A stretch of DNA of 64,000 nt. Origin: Siphonodentalium dalli. Taxonomy: Eukaryota > Mollusca > Scaphopoda > Gadilida > Siphonodentaliidae. The stretch covers positions 118,533,509 to 118,597,508 of the forward strand of contig CP136068.1 of assembly GCA_032622095.1 (NCBI GenBank), given 5' to 3'. Positions 33,060 to 45,415 of this stretch are shown one piece after another (the stretch's first letter is position 1; each line of letters opens with the position of its first letter). The notes below the pieces were generated by a model. That model was not told where the DNA came from. It saw only the letters and a program-made list of their open reading frames with translations, and ran no database searches. A program made the position numbers and the translations under genes.

Positions 33060-35190
33060 TTTATCACAACTGCTGGAAGTAAATTACATTAATTCCGGCT
33101 GCTCGCTTTAGCGGACAGAGCTTAAAAAATTGCAGGAAGGTTTGCCTTTTTTTTTCATCAGGCCTTTTCTGTGATCCACCACCCAAAACCTGCAAAAAAA
33201 GTATTTCTTTACGCCCACCCCTCCAAATTTAACTAATTTTGGTCCGAAACCGCATAAAACCCTACATATATCGATCATACCACTGGGAACTTGTCACATT
33301 TAATCCAAATGACGGTTTTACCAGTTTTACCATGCTGATTGATAGGTATTTTGTCTATACCACATACATGTATTAAAGAGTTTCAAGGTCAGTGCGTGAC
33401 CAGAGTGTGCTAGGTCAGCTTGTGTGGTCAAATTCCACACTGCAAAATGTAAGGTATAATGCATCGATGTAGTGGACAAATATAGTAACCATTCAGAAGC
33501 TGATAGTTACTACATATACTAGCCAGCTCAATAGTATAAGGCATAATATGCATCGAGTTTTACAAAATTTGTTTTAGAGACCAAACATGTGTTTGAATAT
33601 TTGGCTGTAATACCCTTTTAGCTGGTAGCATTAATATCTCAGGACAACAAACTCAATCTTTACTTTCGAGTCATTGCTGACATTTTGTAGACACGTCGAG
33701 ACATACAATTTAACTAGAGTTGACATATTTTGAAATTAGATAAATACAGAGAGGAGATTTACCAGGCTTCACTTGGAACTATTATTTGATCAATTGCTGA
33801 TAATAGCAAGCTTAGGTCCACACGGGATACACACAATTCTATAATTTCTAACTATTTTCTGATTAGTCTGTCAAACAGTTTGGCATTATTTCATACCACT
33901 TTTGTTAGTCAACTGGGGCAACCACTATTAAACTAAATGATATGCAGTTACTATATATACCAGACCTGGATAATTTAGGTGTTGTGGGAGTAACAGATTT
34001 AGTCATCTGAGTTTATAGATATGCAAATAATTCACTGATTGACTTAATCTTCTAATGACAGTTATTGTCTACATTTTTACACTGGCCAAAAGTATATATA
34101 TATCTTGTTGAAAATAAATGATTCAAGATTTTTTCTTTCTAAAAATGTCCATGCCGGGTGAATTCCGAATGGTGTCGGGAAGGAAGTTTTTCACCTCACT
34201 GTTTCATATACAACATGCCATAGCCACTAAGGCCCATATGGGCTCCCAGTAACATAAATATGTGTTATTTGCATTTATAATATGTTTTAAACTGTTACAA
34301 ATGTCAAATACGAGAACAAAAGGTCTTTAGCTAAAAATTTGCATGAGGTTGTAAAAAATTAGTTTTTTGCCTCTTTGACTATCCACTCACCATGGCATAC
34401 CTTCTTGCAATTTGTTGTTAGCCCCCCCCCCCTGGATATACAAGTGAATTTATTGGTTAGCGACTTTGGGTGATATGCTGTATCATTACTGATTGATCGG
34501 TGCGTACGCAGACCTAACATGCAAGGCCATAAGGAGGTGTCCCCGGCCTAAATGTGGTTAGAATCAGTCCAGTCACAATTACTATTTTGGGGTTTCCTAA
34601 ATGTTGACGAAACACTGCCGCCAGGTGTGTTTTTTTGAGTTACATTCCGATATGCTTTATTATCGTTTATCACATACACATACCGATAAGAATATAAGTT
34701 TGTGGAATAAAGAAGATTGTGTTGACATTCTAACAATGTTTTATTTATGGTGTCCGTCTATTACCTCCTATTTTTAAGCATGGCGTTGACATGCATACAC
34801 ATTTTGGAAACGCGATGAAGACATTGGCAGTTGTTATAGTTGGAAAGTTACTCATAATTCATCTGAATAAGGCCAAATAAAAAAGTTATTTTGTTTCAAG
34901 GCCCCTGCGCATTGGATTTCAACTTCTGCGTTGAATGTCTTTATTGACATTGAAACTTTTTTTAAATATCAACCCTCATGTTATATGTTTCAATGTAATT
35001 TTGAGCATTCTTTTCCATGTATGTTTGCTTTTTTTGATTCAACTGCATTTTAGTCAAGGTTAGACCATAAATTAGGCTTGTTGACTGCCGAAAATAAATT
35101 TATTTTACACGATTGTGCAGTGCTGAATAGTCCACTTTCTCTTTATTTCGCAAACTTCGTGTTTTTTCCATTCTTCGTATGTTAAATTGC
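33060..35190. other. Presumed intron, no repeats with clear ends
   Basis: AT-rich non-coding sequence after exon B. Short C-run at 34421-34431. No second exon with clear splice sites and homology was recognised. Confidence 0.4.
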
Positions 35191-35199
35191 ACACGTATA

Positions 35200-37990
35200 C
35201 ACGAAATGTCAGCATCCGTGATGGCTGTAAAATGGCTACATTTCATTATGTCTGTTTCCTTAGATTGCTGTGCTTAACACAAAAATATGTTATTTAGTAA
35301 ATAATAACTAAATAACGGGTGTGCTATGCGGATGGTATGTGACAAGTGCACACAAACATCCATGGCTGTCAAATCGGTTACATTTCAGATGTCTATTCCC
35401 TTAGAGTGTCATCTTTATATCAAATATCCGATATTTAGTAAATATTAACTAAATAACGGGTATGCTATGAGAATGATAATGTGTGAGATGTGAACATAAA
35501 CATCCATGGTGGCTGTAAAAATGGCTACATTTCAGTATGACTATTGCCACAGATTGTCTCGTTTAAAACAAATATAAGTTATTTAGTGAATATTAACTAA
35601 ATAACTGGTTTGCTATGAGAATGATAATGAGTGACATTTGCACATAAACATCCATGATGGCTGTAAAAATGGGTACATTTCGGTATGCCTATTCCCACAG
35701 AATGTCTTGTTTAAAACAAATATAAGTTATTTAGTGAATATTTAATAAATAACTGGTTTGCTATGAGAATAATGAGTGAGATGTGCACATAAACATCCAT
35801 GATGGCTGTAAAAATGGCTACATTTCGGTATGCCTATTCCCACAGAATGTCTTGTTTAAAACAAAAAGCCGTTATTTAGTAAATACTATATAAATAATGG
35901 GTATACTATGATGCATGACAAGTGCTCATAAACATCCATGATGGCTGTCAAAATTGGTACATTTCAGTAAGTATATTCCCATAGTTTGTTGGTTAAAACA
36001 AATATACGTTATTTAGTAAATATTAAATAAATAATGGGTATGCTATGCAAATGATAGCGTGTGATATGTGCACATAAATATCCATTGTGGATGTCAAAAT
36101 GGCTACATTTCCGTGTGTCTGTTCCATTAGATTGCCGTGTTTATCACAAATATTCGCTATTGATAAATAAATAAATAACGGGTATGCTGAACGAATGATA
36201 ATATGTCATATGTGAGCATAAGCATCTGTGTATTGTCTTATTTAAAACAAATATCCGCTTTGACATCATGAATGTTTATTTACACATCTCACATATCATG
36301 CTCATAGCATATCCGTTATTTAGTTCATATTTTCTAAATAACGGACATTTGTTTGAAACAAGAAAATCTACGTTAATAAACAGACTTAATATACATGTTT
36401 CCATTTTCGGCAGCCGTCATTAATGTTTATGTGGACATCTCACACATTATTATTCTCATAGCATACTCGTTATGTAGGTATTATTTACTAAATAGCGGAT
36501 ATTTGTTTTCAACTAGACAATCTACGGTAAACAGACAAACTCAATTGTAGCCATATTGCAACCCCTGTGGATGTTGTGTGCACATCTCACATATTATCTT
36601 TGTCATAGTGTTAAAACAAGGGATTTTTCTTCATGATTAATCGTCCATAAAGTGGACTTATTTGTCGTACGTATAACCCCCGAAATATACATAAACCCTT
36701 GTTCCGTTCTCTATCCCCAACGGAAACCCTTGTGTTGAAGGAAATTTATTATTGTTTATAAACATCTTCGTCTCTATAAATATTCGTATACTTGTCCCTG
36801 TTTAAAATTCCAATTCCCTTTCTTTTACTTCGCCCAAATTCTATATATTTGTCATGTATATGTGCAATTTTCACGTTACAAAGGACTATAATACGCATAT
36901 ATAGAGAGCTGATAATGTTTGTAAACAATAATAAATTGCTTTCAACGAAAGCGTCTCCGTCGGACATAGAGAACGAAAGAGGGGTTTATGTATATTTCGG
37001 GGGTTATAAGTTAGACACTGAATGTAACTTTAGGGACTACTAATCAAGACGAATAATCCCTATTTCATTATCCACAAAATGTTCGTGCTACAACATTATA
37101 AAGGTTGGGGTTAGGGTTAACTATCATGGGTGTTTATGTGCACATCTCACATATTATCATAGCATACATGTAACTTTAGTTAGTATCTACTAAATAACGG
37201 ATATTTGTTTTAATCAACCCAATCTATGGGTGATTTGGACAGCCATCATGGGTATTTGTGTGCACATCTCACATATTAGCATTCTCATAGCATACCCGTT
37301 ATTTAGTCAATATCTAATAAATAACGGATATTTGTTTTCATCAACCCAATCCATGCGAACATACATGTTTATTAATATAGATGCTCTTGTTTAAAACAAA
37401 GGTCCGTTATTTAGTAAATATTAACTAAATAACGGTTATGCTATGAACATGATAATATGTGAGATGTGCACATAAACATTCATGTTGTCAAAGCGGATAT
37501 TTGTTTTAAACAAGACTATCTATGGGATTAGACATACTTAAATGTAGCCATTTTGACAGCCATCATGGAAGTTTATATGCATATCTCTCCTATTAGTATT
37601 ATCATAGGAAGCCCGTAATATAGTTATTTACTAAATAACGGATAGTTGTTTTAACAGGACACTATGGGAATTGACATACTGAAATGTGGTAATTTTGACA
37701 GCCATCTACATGGAAGTTTATGTCATATCTTATATATTATTATTATTCGTACCATACCCGTCATTTAGTTGATAATTATTAAATAGTGCATGTTTGTTTT
37801 AAACACGACAATCAATGGGAATAGACTGACTGAAATTTGGCCATTTTTTACAGCCATCATGAAATTTTATGTCCACATCTCGCATATTATTCTCATAGGA
37901 TACCCTTTATTAAACAAGACAATTTAAGGGAATAGACATTCTGATATGTAGCCATTTTGACATTCATTTTGAAATTCAAACACTGCCATG
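35200..37990. repeat. Array of ~145-bp units, each centred on a perfect 12-bp palindrome, in two opposing blocks
   Basis: The unit reads, in one orientation, catccatgatggctgt.aaaatgg, ctacatttcagtatg, tagattgtcttgtttaaaac, CCGTTATTTAGT, about 8 bases, ACTAAATAACGG, gtatgctatgagaatgataat, gtgtgagatgtgcacataaa. About seven units run in this orientation from 35210 to 36240. From about 36270 to 37980 units run in reverse, except one at 37385-37490 that is forward again. Each palindrome can form a 12-bp stem, and the two blocks can also pair over more than 1 kb. No coding signal is present. Confidence 0.8.
36620..37060. mobile_element. MITE with >60-bp terminal inverted repeats inside the palindrome array
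   Basis: Ends GGGATT..TTC and GAATAATCCC are inverted. Further in, tataacccccgaaatataca followed by taaaccc at 36672-36698 pairs with its complement at 36983-37009, and gttctctatcc pairs with ggacatagagaac. The 441-bp insert has no similarity to the surrounding ~145-bp units and interrupts the reverse-oriented block. A target duplication could not be fixed. Short frames crossing it are not genes. Confidence 0.65.
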
Positions 37991-37999
37991 ATTGTCAAC

Positions 38000-39510
38000 A
38001 ACAGTCCTCATGATAATCCTAACGTCAGTAACGGTGGATAAAACGGTAAAACAAACCATTAACAGCCTTAGTTATCGTAAATTTATCGATATACTAATAA
38101 CGATATAATAATTCATATTTATTATGTTTTTAAACACTTACCGTGTATATACATAAAAGCACCTTATCTGACGATTTATGTTTACTTTTCCACGAAGTGA
38201 AGACATTTCATACCATTCCTGGTCCTTGACGCAACAATGTAATCCAATATCATTGGTTAGTCTTCTGTATAACGTTCAATTTGATTGGAAAATCCCAAAT
38301 ACAAACTGGCTTATATTTAGCCTACTTATCACTCGAGTGGTTTGGTTTTAACATTCCAGCAATTTAGCATAATATCGCGACATATTAAGCATTAGCTGAA
38401 CTGACCCAATGACAAAAATGCGAACTAACGTATAAACTAAATTAATATAAGTTTCCGCTAAAGAATTGTGTTTCCAATTCACCACACACACACCTACACC
38501 TCTCACACACACCCTCTCACAGACACGCACCCTCACCCTCACACACACAGGTAGCGCAAGGATCTTCAAGGGACTGTTTGTTCGCAGAAAATTACTATCT
38601 TCGAACCCCGGGACTGTTTTACGATTGCAGTCCCACATGCTCAGTGGAAGAAACAAGAACATCGTGATCGTCATTCGATAGTGCTTAAATGCTTACTCTG
38701 TTACTTAATATCGCTGTGTGTTCTATTTAGAAGGACCATATATTATGTCTGCCAAGCGAACTCGATTCAGTCTATCAGAAACTTTTCCCGCCTAGAGCTT
38801 TCTGCATAATTTCTACTACTAATTCACTCTTCGGACTAGAATTATACTATTGGATCGGCTCATTATTTAAAGCCCGCCATTGTGCGGGTGCATTTATTAA
38901 TGCCATTCCTCACAACAAATGTATGCCATTCTACCAAGCAGAGAGACTTTTGGATACATAAATATGCTAGCGTATGTTTGATAGACATTGCACACGTACA
39001 TATTAGATGTTCAAAAATAGCATTTACATCTTCCTGCATGTATATTCTCGAACAATTAAATACACACAATATATAAGACACATGCAGTGGAATATTGCCA
39101 TTATCATAGTTTCTCTCACATCTCTTCCCAGTCCAGGCAACACTCTATACGTTCACCGTGTATTTCCCAGATTTCGTTGTTAATTGTAGAACCATACTCC
39201 TATCAAATAGTACCTATATAAGCGAACATACTAGTTTGTAAGTGATATGTATAAGTGTGGAATAACTACCGCTCGGTGCTATAGCAAATTATTCAAAGAT
39301 ATGCTATACAAGGACAGCTTAAGAAAGGACATTGATGTGATCGAATATGGTCACCGTCCTGTGATTTCTACTAATAGGGTACATGCCGATCCACCGTAGG
39401 GAGTATGCCACATGGGGTATGCACCGGTGACAACCCTGCTCCTGTTGCATATTGGGCACTCGCCAGTAGTCATATGCATGTTTTCTCAATCGATTTTAAA
39501 TTGTATTTTT
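38000..39510. other. Intron-like sequence with CA-rich tract
   Basis: A (CA)/(CTCACA) microsatellite lies at 38481-38551. Otherwise no recognised gene. Frames at 38348-38674 on both strands merely run through the CA tract. Confidence 0.5.
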
Positions 39511-39514
39511 TCAG

Positions 39515-39556
39515 ATGAAATAACACAACGCTCGTGCCAGACAATTCCATGTACAT
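39515..39556 (+). CDS. Candidate 42-bp linker exon
   Basis: A pyrimidine-rich tract (ttgtattttttcag) precedes 42 bases ending at gtaagt. Only entry in phase 1 keeps the frame open, giving EITQRSCQTIPCT and leaving in phase 1; entries in phase 0 and phase 2 hit stops at once. Exon B leaves in phase 1 and the STING exon enters in phase 1, so this would fit as a linker. No homology was recognised, and the site pair could be chance. Confidence 0.3.
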
Positions 39557-39585
39557 GTAAGTTTAAACACATATGCCATGTTTAG

Positions 39586-40010
39586 CTCACCTTGTTGAGC
39601 TATTGTCATGAGTTGGCGTCTGTCAACAGTTTCCTTCCGCACGCCATACAGGATACGTACAGGTCAACTTCATATGTATATTGAGTGTGACATCTAGATG
39701 AGAGCCATAAATATTTTCCACATTTGTTGAAAAATATGGCTGTCATCAAATTTAAATTGATCGGTACACCTTGCAGCCCACATGTAATGGATAATAAGTT
39801 TACAGGCATGTTTGGCATCATCTCTAAAATGTGAGCTATCACATTTGAACGAACCCTTTGCCACATACTAGATGACATCCACCACTTTATGTCAACAAAC
39901 TTCATATGGATCCCCGGGTAGCCATAATTTTTTCCGAAAATTGTAATAAAAAAAAAAAATAAAAAAAACATGGCCGCCAGCGGCCATCTTGAATTACAAA
40001 TTTTAATCTA
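39586..40010. repeat. Dispersed non-coding repeat, copy 2
   Basis: Diverged copy of the repeat at 1-460, starting 'tagctcaccttgttgagctattgtcatgagttgg' and ending 'catggccgccagcggccatcttg'. An A-rich run of about 20 bases lies at 39948-39968. Confidence 0.6.
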
Positions 40011-40086
40011 TCGGCTCAGTATGCAGCCCTCATTTATTAGAGAGCTGTTTTGAAAATCACTTCTGTATGAGAGCTATCGAACGAGT

Positions 40087-40700
40087 TTTAGCTCCCTGAG
40101 ACGAAGTCTCCGGTGGGGCTATCGTCATCACTCCTCGTCCGTCGTCCGTTCATCCATCCAACCATCCGGCAACAATTCTTTAAACATCTTCCCCAGAACG
40201 GCATGACATAATGGATTTATATTTGGTGTGGATGTTCCCTATACGACATTCAGATTTGCTCAAATTAGGTCACCGGGTCAAATATGTGCGAAGCCAGGGC
40301 AATAACTCTTTTCCTCCACATTAATTCTTAAAACGACTTCTCGAGTACCATCGGGCCGTATGGGTTCATATTTGGCATGAAGGGTTCTTTGGTGACTGGG
40401 GTTCATATTTGTTCACATGAGCTCACGGGTTAAATATGGGCGGTGACTAGTGACATAATTCTTTAAACAGTTTGAGTGAACTCCTTGCTCAATTGAATTA
40501 AAAAATATATATATTTAAAAATAATTTAATTTTTTTTTTAAACTAAGGACGTTATAACATCCGATGTGGCGCATCGAGTCACCTCACTAAATTTGGTTGA
40601 AATCGGTCCAGTGGTTTGTAAGAAAAATCGCGAACAGACAATTGGACATAACTATTCAGGAAGCTCCATTAGTACCCTTGTCAATTGAAGGGTTAATCAC
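40087..40700. repeat. 'ctgagacgaagtctc' dispersed repeat, copy 1
   Basis: Begins gctccctgagacgaagtctccggtggggctatcgtcatcac and continues with internal segments of the kind 'ccagggcaataactcttt...gggttcatatttgg.atgaagggttctttggtgactggggttc'. The same family fills 62165-64000. It ends in an A/T-rich run at 40495-40545. Confidence 0.7.
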
Positions 40701-40749
40701 CCCTGTTATTTTGTTCTTTCACATTCCCAATGTAATAGCACTTCCTTAA

Positions 40750-41332
40750 AGGGGTACTGTACGCCATTTTCATTAAATTTCCGGTGATAACAACGATCTA
40801 ATATCGATAATATATAGAAACATAAGTAATTTGAGTCGAAGATGTATTCTGTAAACGCTCAGGTTAATAGGCTATCTTAAAATTTAATAATTTAAAAGTT
40901 AATAATTTGATATAAATTGAATTTATGACTGGAGCCATAAAATGGCGTCAATTAAATTACAAATTTACGCAATCAAATAAATTAATTGAGGGATACTGGA
41001 GTGTTAAACCGATCGCACACACGATCGCTTAAAATATTATGATGATACGGGGAGAACACTCAAGCCACCCACTGACTAGCGACGATACAATAACTTAAAT
41101 GATTATATGGGACTAGTATGCCTATAATATAACTTTTATTTGATTCATTTGGTTGAAAACTGTACAAAAATTACTCGACAACGACAATTTGTATTTTTGC
41201 ATTCCGGTAAATTTGTCATCCGTAACACTACTTCGTACTCAACAGACTTTCAAATAATGAAAAAATTGTTGCCTTATTCTCCGATTCGGAGACTATAGAA
41301 ACCAACAACAACATTTGGCGTACAGTATCCCT
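40750..41332. mobile_element. MITE with TTAA target sites
   Basis: AGGGGTACTGTACGCCA on the left is inverted at the right (TTTGGCGTACAGTATCCCT), and both sides carry TTAA (40746-40749, 41333-41336). A TTAA target is seen in piggyBac and Kolobok families; the ends differ from the piggyBac element at 23718. The interior is AT-rich with no frame. Length 583 bp. Confidence 0.7.
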
Positions 41333-41773
41333 TTAAGTCATCGCCGTGCTCTCATGGTCCACGATGATTGCTACTTATACGTGACATTTTTTATCAAACA
41401 GAGTCAGATATAATCAGATAACAGAAACTGCTCTGGATAATGTTTATTTATTAATTCCCATATGTTGTTTGTTTTATGTAGTTTTGCACGTGGCAGGTGT
41501 TATGCATATATAGGCAATTAACTATTTTTCATCTATGCTATTATTATGTGTCTATTATGCTGATAACTTCAAGAATAATCATCAGTGGTGCTATGCTAAA
41601 TTTTGGACCAAGTTTTGTGGAATATGAATTCACGTCAACTCCTAAAATATACCATTCGAGCAATGGATCTCATAGATAAGGAATTTACATTTGGTTCAAA
41701 TATGGCCAGATATATGAGTTAATACTCCCACACCACCCTATCTATGCTGTTTGGTTCTGGCATATATTATATG

Positions 41774-41902
41774 TTATTAATTGGTTGTTTCCATATTGGC
41801 CGAGTTATGAGGCCGAGGTCGTCGTATTAGCCGCAGGCCGAAGGCTAATACGACAAACCGAGGCATCATAACTCGGCCAATGCGGAAACAACCAATTAAT
41901 AA
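41774..41902. repeat. Long hairpin: 59-bp arms around a 10-base loop
   Basis: Left arm 41774-41832 (TTATTAATTGGTTGTTTCC...CGTATTAGCC) and right arm 41843-41902 (GGCTAATACG...GGAAACAACCAATTAATAA) are complementary with a few mismatches, loop GCAGGCCGAA. This could be a foldback element. Related words (ttattggccgcgtttt, ttggccgactttttgttactta) recur at 42248-42360, so the element may extend to about 42390. Confidence 0.75.
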
Positions 41903-42399
41903 GTATTTTACTAATTAGCAACAATGGCAGTAATTGTTTTACAGGATGAATATATTAACATAGATATACCATTGTGTGTTTTATTAAATTAACAATTATT
42001 CCAGCAATGTTTATACTTCTGAACTTTGTGAAGAACTTGCAGCAATTTCACAGTACTGTCAGTTTCCACTGGGAATGATATTGATACGGATACATGTAGT
42101 TCATCCAAGTATATGTATATTTGCTCTAAAAAACAGTGACTGTCCGTAATTCATCAGAAATCAACTGCTGCAAGCTAACTTCCGTCGACCCAATATTCTT
42201 TGCCGATCAAGCTAATTACGTATGACGTCATATACGTTACCTTGACTTATTGGCCGCGTTTTCTACAATTGGCCGACTTTTTGTTACTTAATGACCGCGT
42301 TTTCAACTTATTAGCAGACTTTTTGTTACTTATGATGCGGGCAGCGTTCAACTTATTGCGGTCGATAACCTATAGCTAATTAATAAATTCCTTTATTAC

Positions 42400-43285
42400 A
42401 TGACTCTACCCTTATTCCATTCAATAAACACATTCTATAACTTGTGACATTAAACGTTCGTTTAATAATAAGAAATAGTGCCAGGTGACTTTAACTTCCG
42501 GTTTGTCGTCTGTTTACATTCTGTATGCTACGTCTCAAAATACTATGGTTTCCAAATTTTCCCAACAAATCTCTAACGAATGAAGTGTGTGTAAAACACG
42601 TTACATACAAGTTATGTCCACTTACCTCACCGTTACATCTCCATAAAAATAGTCCACATGACAGTTAATCCTTATATTTATATACATTTAGCGAAAAAGC
42701 CACTTTTGTAAATATATTTAAATCGAAAAGTGTATCGTGACAAGATCAGCCCAAAATACCCAATAGCACCATTGGCAAAAGTTAATAGGAACAATTTCTC
42801 TTCATGTTGAAACCGGATGATGTATTAAGTCAATCCTGCGCGAGTCAAAATGCGCCCAAAGCATTACGCGTTCGTCTTTCCAAACCTAATGACGTATCGA
42901 TGGTGTTATTAGCTTGGTGTTATGAGGCGTTGCGCATTCACCGAGAAATAACTGCAACTAGCCACGTGGGCGCCGACCAATCAGAATGCTGGATTTAGTG
43001 ATGACAACACTTAGTGTGTAAATATTTAAATATACGCCATTAAATGCGCGAAAGAAAATAGTCTTTATTTATCTGGGAATATTTATTTACGCGGGCAAAC
43101 AATGCATAGTTACGTAAAACGTCATCGCATGCCTATACGAGCCGGTGTTAGTTTTCACATCTCAGTTGTTGATTTAAGTATGTTTTATCGAGGGTTTGGA
43201 TCATGTAATAAATGGTAATAAACTCGTCCACTAATTAGGTCTGGACCGAGCTGTTGTCGATTTACTGGATTCGATTTTACAATCT
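42400..43285. other. No gene recognised
   Basis: AT-rich DNA with a moderately open frame at 42804-42998 that has no motif. No terminal repeats seen. Confidence 0.4.
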
Positions 43286-43309
43286 TTATATAAATAAATA
43301 TATATGTAC

Positions 43310-43340
<31 letters not shown>

Positions 43341-43365
43341 TTGAGAACTACGTATATCATATATA
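43286..43365. repeat. (AT)n microsatellite
   Basis: Mixed TA and ATAC runs ending in an uninterrupted (TA)n of about 25 bases at 43315-43340. Confidence 0.9.
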
Positions 43366-44066
43366 TATGTGTGTTTGTCCTCTATAGACTCGAAAACGGC
43401 TGCACCGATTGAGCTCAAACTTCCTATATAATGGTAAAATCTCACGGGAAATGTCATCGGATCGCGATCTCGTGCGACGACTCCTTCACCCCTTATCCAC
43501 TCCCCAGTCATTGGCCGGGAGTGCTTAACGCAATTACGTTAAACGCTCCTTATATCTTCCATATTTGGGTTCGTTAACCGGTTAACGCTCTTTATTCCCT
43601 TCGGTTTTTGCATACGGCTTTTGTTTACGTTATCGCTCGAAATGGAACTCGCTTCTGTGTGATTATTACGTACTTAGGGCGTCCTAGGAACGGGGGACAT
43701 TTTCATAAGGTCAGTTTTTCCGACAGAGGTGATCTTCACCTTGAAACGGGTACCCACAAATGATATATCTGTGTGTGTCCTTTATAGACTCGAACCGATT
43801 GAGCTCAAACTTGCTACCTACGGGAAGTGTCATGGGCGGGTTAAATTGTGACCATGACCTTGACCTTGAAAATTATCAATTCAAGATCAAATCGGGTTAA
43901 ATTGAAGAAAAAAAAAAGAAAAAAATTTAGTTAAAAATCCAGTAAATTAAAAAGGCACAATTAACTCATTGAAAAAAAAAAATTTATAAAATTAATTAAA
44001 AAAATTAGTAAAACAAAAATTGTCATGTTTCTGACGATTGCCGCCAGTGGCGGGCCAACCTGCTAG
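43366..44066 (+). mobile_element. Helitron-like non-autonomous element with CTAG end
   Basis: Two related blocks start at about 43366 and 43773 (tgtcctctatagactcgaaaacgg...accgattgagctcaaact...cacgggaaatgtcat). The 3' end shows a GCCGCC-AGT-GGCGGC type hairpin, a short spacer and CTAG at 44063-44066, followed by T and an (AT)n/(GA)n run. Terminal architecture and the 'gactcg..cggctgcaccgatt' phrase match the family of elements at 1041 and 45370. No Rep/helicase was found. The 5' end is uncertain. Confidence 0.6.
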
Positions 44067-44103
<37 letters not shown>

Positions 44104-44334
44104 TTAGTAAATTGCGATGGGTACCCGCGTACCGGCGCCAAGTGCGCCCATGCATATGGTATGCTCTACCAGCCGAGGCGCACAAAATATATGATAAATT
44201 GACGGAAATTTTGCACATTTCAATATAGTGCACCACTATCAGGACCAGTGGACTAATTTTTATATTTTAGTAATTTAAGGTCCTATTAAACCTTTCCAAC
44301 AGACCCATATATTCCAATATTAGCGATGTATAGG

Positions 44335-44779
44335 TGTAATACTTTCGTAGCTGGGATCAGTGTCCTGGCCTGGTGTTGGGAACAACAACTCTCAGGTGAA
44401 TGATTTAGATCATTGCCTCTGGGGTTCGCGGCTTTCGTCAAAGCAGATTATTAATTTTCCATCTGTTGTTGATGGAATTATCCATCTGTTGTTGATGGAA
44501 TTGTCCATCTGGTGTAGATGGGAGCGGCGCATACGTGTTCCAATCAATCACGACACCTGTAGTTCAGGACGTTTTCCTCTCAGCCCATATATACCAGACA
44601 GAGCCAAGCTCTGACGAGACTTCACTCTTGTTCTAAACGTATTCACAAGAAGATATCATTGTATATTATTCTCCCGTGGCTGCCTTGCTGTTCACCTGTA
44701 TATACTTGTGTTAATAAATATCATCACCATGTTTTCTGAGAGTTCCAACTGAGTGTATAAGAACCTGGGGAGTGGTACA
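44335..44779 (+). repeat. LTR-like direct repeat, 5' copy
   Basis: Begins TGTAATAC and ends GGTACA (TG...CA), with a TATA-like catatatacc at about 44588 and an aataaat polyadenylation-like signal at about 44714. The partner is 47844-48289. Left flank is a satellite unit (gcgatgtatagg) whose continuation appears to the right of the partner. Contains a threefold 'ccatctg.tgt.gatgg' repeat. The similarity to the partner continues for 18 bases beyond the CA. No gag/pol lies between the two. Confidence 0.6.
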
Positions 44780-45366
44780 TAGAGTATGTTCTGTCAGAAA
44801 AGAATGAATAGAAAATGAATGGTGCCATGATAAAATCTGTTCCGGGAATTATTTGAGTGTCTGTGAGTTACAACCAAATGGATATATGTCTAATATGTCT
44901 AAACTGTTTGTTGACGGCACAAATTTCTCGGAACAAAAATAGTAAACAAAAAAGATAACTTACCTTTAATGGAATTTAAATAGATCCGAAAATAATCCTA
45001 TTAATTCCATGAAAATTGTACTGAATAAAGACACAATTTTTCATGAAAATTATACTGTTTAAAGACACATTTTGAACCATAGCTATGTTGAAAACATTAA
45101 CATGAGATTTAGATCCAGGCAAAAGAAAATTAGTACACCACTGGCTATTTCTAGCGAAAACACAAATGAGCGGGCATTTCGGGGTACATATACAGGAGAC
45201 AATGACCCCTGTGAATACCCGGGTCACTTCGATGAAAGACCACTGTTCACAACAGCAATGCATAGCTAACACTAGGAGTCGACACATGGCCTTAGGGTAT
45301 TAATTATGCAAACTGGTCAAAACTGTCCACCCGGGACTGTAGGAACTAAAGTGGTAATCTATTATA

Positions 45367-45381
45367 TATTTTGGAAGATCT

Positions 45382-45415
<34 letters not shown>

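Noticed and set aside
37105-37125. Telomere-like ggttggggttagggttaac
   Set aside because: Only one to two TTAGGG units. No interstitial telomeric array.
35200-37990. CRISPR-like regular spacing of palindromic repeats
   Set aside because: Units are in two orientations, spacers are homologous rather than unique, no cas genes are present, and the genome is animal.
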